Assembly: GCA_030674155.1 (NCBI GenBank)
Contig: CM060325.1
Span: 46,081,091-46,091,090, forward strand
Source of the DNA: Stramonita haemastoma
Taxonomy: Eukaryota; Mollusca; Gastropoda; Neogastropoda; Muricidae
DNA length: 10,000 bases
Direction: 5' to 3'
Each line of letters opens with the position of its first letter. Within the stretch, counting starts at the first letter, position 1. The position numbers and the translations under genes were made by a program. Shown in pieces: positions 8,112 to 10,000 of this stretch. The notes beneath the pieces were generated by a model, which was not told where the DNA came from, searched no databases, and saw only the letters and a list, made by a program, of their open reading frames with translations.

Positions 8112-8460
8112 CAAGGGGACGGGATGGTCTAGTGGTCAGAACATTGCGCTCGCATTTTGACGACCCGGGTTCGATTCCCGGTCGAGGAGATTTTTCCCCT
8201 GGAGTTAACATCATTGCGGATTCCAGTCTCCCCTAAAGTCCTTCGGATGAGACTATAAACGAGGCACACAGAACATCTTGCACACACGTTATATCCTGTT
8301 CCGCTTTTCGTAAGAGTAGGCCATAGTGTGCCGGTGGGAACAGATGATATTTACAAAACTGCATACCCACGGGGACTGGACGTAAAAAAGCAGAAGAGTG
8401 CTTATCCCATTATCTTCGATATAAAAGAATAAATACAATACAATACAATAATACATACAT
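8112..8460 (+). mobile_element. SINE-2, full-length copy with tRNA-Glu-like head
   Basis: This non-autonomous retroposon is about 349 bp long. The head (8115-8190) has A box TGGTCTAGTGG (8125-8135) and a perfect B box GGTTCGATTCC (8168-8178). The T-arm is intact: CCGGG (8165-8169) pairs with CCCGG (8177-8181) around a 7-base loop TTCGATT. The words TGGTCTAGTGG, GCGCTC and CCCGGGTTCGATTCCCGG resemble animal tRNA-Glu. The anticodon stem no longer pairs and the acceptor ends do not match, so it is not a tRNA gene. The body has TTTTTCCCCTGGAGTTAACATC, a CCTTCGGATGAGAC block shared with SINE-1 (about 8241-8254), and a 3' part with TACAAAACTGCATACCCACG and GGGGACTGGACGTAAAAAAG. It ends in an A/T-rich tail of AATAC and ATAC repeats (about 8428-8460). 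The intact head and clean tail suggest the youngest SINE in the window. No clear target-site duplication is seen. Confidence 0.88.
8125..8178 (+). promoter_or_regulatory. Intact Pol III internal promoter of SINE-2
   Basis: The A box TGGTCTAGTGG and the B box GGTTCGATTCC match the type 2 Pol III consensus and lie 43 bp apart start to start, within the range of real tRNA genes. A TTTTT run at about 8191-8195, just after the head, could stop Pol III early, which would limit full-length transcription. Confidence 0.65.
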
Positions 8461-8540
8461 ATTTGTTGCTTCTCTCGGCTTTACATAAGGTTAATCTTTT
8501 TGATCCGTTATCTGTCAAGAGAAGTCATCTTCCCCAACAG
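8461..8540. other. Spacer between tail-to-tail SINE-2 copies
   Basis: About 80 bp of AT-rich sequence, with no gene or repeat seen. It would be the loop of a hairpin with arms of about 200 bp. Confidence 0.6.
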
Positions 8541-8766
8541 TTTATTTATCTACTTTATTCTTTTATATTTATTCTCTTATATTGAGGATAATGGAATAGG
8601 CACTCATGCGCCTTTTTACATCCAGTCCCCGTGTGTATGCAGTTTTGTAAATCGTGCCATCTATTCCCACCAGCACACGATGGTCTACTCTTACGAAAAG
8701 CAGAACAGGATTTAACGTGTGCGCGAGATGTTCTGTGTGCGTTCGCGCACGGGGCCTCATTGTCAT
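8541..8766 (-). mobile_element. SINE-2, 5'-truncated copy, reverse orientation
   Basis: On the - strand this matches the 3' two thirds of the + copy: ACACAGAACATCTCGC, ATCCTGTTCTGCTTTTCGTA, AGAGTAGACCATCGTGTGCTGG, TACAAAACTGCATACACACG and GGGGACTGGATGTAAAAAGG. It ends in an AATAAATATAAAAGAATAAA tail at 8541-8575. It carries about 14 extra bases (CCCCGTGCGCGAAC) after GAGG that the + copy lacks, which probably reflects a deletion in the + copy because SINE-1 has a similar GAGGTCCCGTGT word. The head is missing, as in typical 5' truncation. Confidence 0.84.
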
Positions 8767-8848
8767 TGTGGGTGTTTTGCCGGTTCTGTAAAGTATGGTT
8801 TTTGTTTGTTTGCACTGGGAGGGAGTGTTGAAATGTTGCAGTCTGTAC

Positions 8849-9549
8849 ATTCATAGTCCTACTTTTGCTCTCTATACATGCATAGCTCTTCTTTTTGATC
8901 TGTCCATTCAACTCTAATTTTACTATCTGTAGACATGGTCTAAATCTTACAACTGGTCTGCAAACGAATCTCCCTGTATTTGCTTTCTTCAAAAGCACAG
9001 CCCTCTCTTTTGGTATTTTCAAATGCATGGCTCTATCTTTGTTATCTTTAAATGCCTATCCCTTTCTCTAGTATCTTTAAACGTACAAGGCATACCTTTT
9101 TCTATCTTCGAATGCACATTCCTATCCTTGCAATCTTCAAACGCACATCCCCAATTTCTGCAATCTTCAAATGCACATCCGCATTTTTGCAATCTTCAAA
9201 TGCACATCCCCATCTTTGCAATATTCAAATGCACACCCTCATCTTTGCAGTCTTTAAATACACGTCCCCAATTTTACAATCTTCAAATGTATATCCACAA
9301 TTATGCAATCTTAAAATGCATACCCCCATTTTTTGCAATCTTCAAATGCATATCCCCGTCTTTGCAATCTTCAGAAGCGTATCCCCGTCTTTGCAAAATT
9401 GAAAATGCATACCCCCAATTTTGCAATCTTGAAATGCATATCCCCAATTTTGCAATCTTCAAATGCACATCCCAGATTTTGCACTGTTCAAATGCACCAC
9501 CCTACTTTTGCTATCTTCAAGTGCAGATATCTATTTTCACTGCTATGCT
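8849..9549 (+). repeat. Minisatellite, 24 units of about 29 bp
   Basis: Units start at 8849, 8878, 8906, 8933, 8963, 8993, 9023, 9052, 9081, 9112, 9141, 9171, 9200, 9229, 9258, 9287, 9316, 9346, 9375, 9405, 9434, 9463, 9492 and 9521. The consensus is ATGCACATCCCC followed by ATTTTTGCAATCTTCAA, and most units are exactly 29 bp. Units before about 9110 are strongly diverged, those from 9112 to 9491 are similar, and the last (9521) decays again. The + strand unit contains no stop codon in any frame, so overlapping open frames of 116 and 179 codons run through it. Three units equal 87 bases, which makes the translation appear periodic every 29 residues (IFKCTSP, QSSNAHP, NLQMHIP in turn). I take this as a by-product of the DNA repeat. 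Confidence 0.93.
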
Positions 9550-10000
9550 TACCGTTGCATAACCGTTTGCTATTATTAAACAGTTTATTCCAGAATGATA
9601 CATACCTCTTACAGAATGACTACAAAATCTATGTGATAATTTGCTTGCTTTGTTCTCACTTCATCGTGTTCCTTCTTTGACAAATTGCCATCTTTTATTC
9701 CCTATAGACGGTATTGCTTTTCAGGTCAACCAGTCTATCGGTATTGTCAGGCCTTTTTTTTCTTTCTGTAGTGTCCATAAACAGTTCCGAGTGTGTTCTT
9801 GTCACCACAGAACCATCTGCGTCCATTTTGAGTATTGTTTAAGACAGCGTATCAGTTTCAGCATTATTTTCTTCTTCGTCGTCGTCGTGGAACGATCAGA
9901 CAGCAATTATCGTCGTTCAAACATCGTTGTTTATTTTCCTTGTCCCACTTCTTCTTCTCCCTGTAGTGGCTTTTGGCTGTTGTTGTTGTTGTTGTTTGTT
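9550..10000. other. AT-rich unique sequence with short triplet repeats, no gene seen
   Basis: There is no coding frame apart from tails of the minisatellite frames, and no RNA gene or mobile element was recognised. Short triplet repeats occur: a CGT run (about 9877-9889) and a (TTG)n/(GTT)n run at about 9978-9996 near the right edge of the window, which may continue beyond it. Confidence 0.6.

Noticed and set aside
8115..8190. A functional tRNA-Glu gene
   Set aside because: The T-arm and both promoter boxes are good, but the anticodon stem does not pair, the acceptor ends do not match, and the sequence continues into a SINE body with a repeat tail that recurs elsewhere in the window.
7930..8214. 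94-codon - strand frame with TPGEKSP and IEPGSS words
   Set aside because: These residues come from the antisense of the SINE-2 head, and the same words appear from the other head fragment at about 6990-7080. The rest of the frame is a CTGT repeat and unique sequence.
8500..9028. Open frames of 60-157 codons around the - strand SINE-2 copy
   Set aside because: They overlap the SINE and the old minisatellite units, exist on both strands, and show no recognisable domain.
9023..9562. 179-codon + strand frame as a repeat protein gene
   Set aside because: The 29-bp unit simply lacks stops. Adjacent frames are open too, the periodicity is that of the DNA, and there is no plausible start context or 3' structure.

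Overview
This window looks like non-coding, repeat-rich DNA from an animal nuclear genome. It has long (AC)n/(GT)n microsatellites, tRNA-derived SINEs with A and B boxes, a roughly 390-bp satellite array, a 29-bp minisatellite, and no convincing exon or bacterial-style gene. From memory, the SINE bodies resemble repeats common in gastropod mollusc genomes (periwinkle-like caenogastropods come to mind). That placement is inference and I cannot assign a species.

Layout, left to right. 1-315 is AT-rich unique sequence. 316-1842 holds three copies of one SINE family (SINE-1): two on the + strand (about 316-740 and 984-1372) and one on the - strand (1462-1842). A pure (AC)n tract (753-855) lies just past the first copy. 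1843-3615 is mostly unique, with a (TG)n/(GC)n/(TGCG)n compound microsatellite at 2245-2327 and two G18 runs. 3616-6908 is a direct tandem array of about 8.4 units averaging about 391 bp, each with an alternating GC tract, a 12-bp palindrome and a highly conserved core. The array ends at an inversion: 6911-6973 and, more diverged, 7406-7600 are pieces of the same satellite in reverse orientation. A - strand fragment of a second SINE family (SINE-2) and a 230-bp (GT)n/(GC)n tract sit between those pieces.

7619-7770 is an imperfect GT-rich tract. A full-length SINE-2 with a tRNA-Glu-like head follows on the + strand (8112-8460), then a 5'-truncated SINE-2 on the - strand (8541-8766), tail to tail. 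8849-9549 is a minisatellite of 24 units of about 29 bp. The rest, to 10000, is AT-rich unique sequence with short trinucleotide repeats.

No genes act together here. Every longer open frame lies wholly or mainly inside tandem repeats or SINEs and is best explained by the absence of stops in the repeat unit. The points most worth following up are the satellite (two subtypes, a conserved core, an inverted edge), the paired tail-to-tail SINEs of both families, and a run of single-base losses in the middle satellite units that may be a sequencing or assembly artefact.
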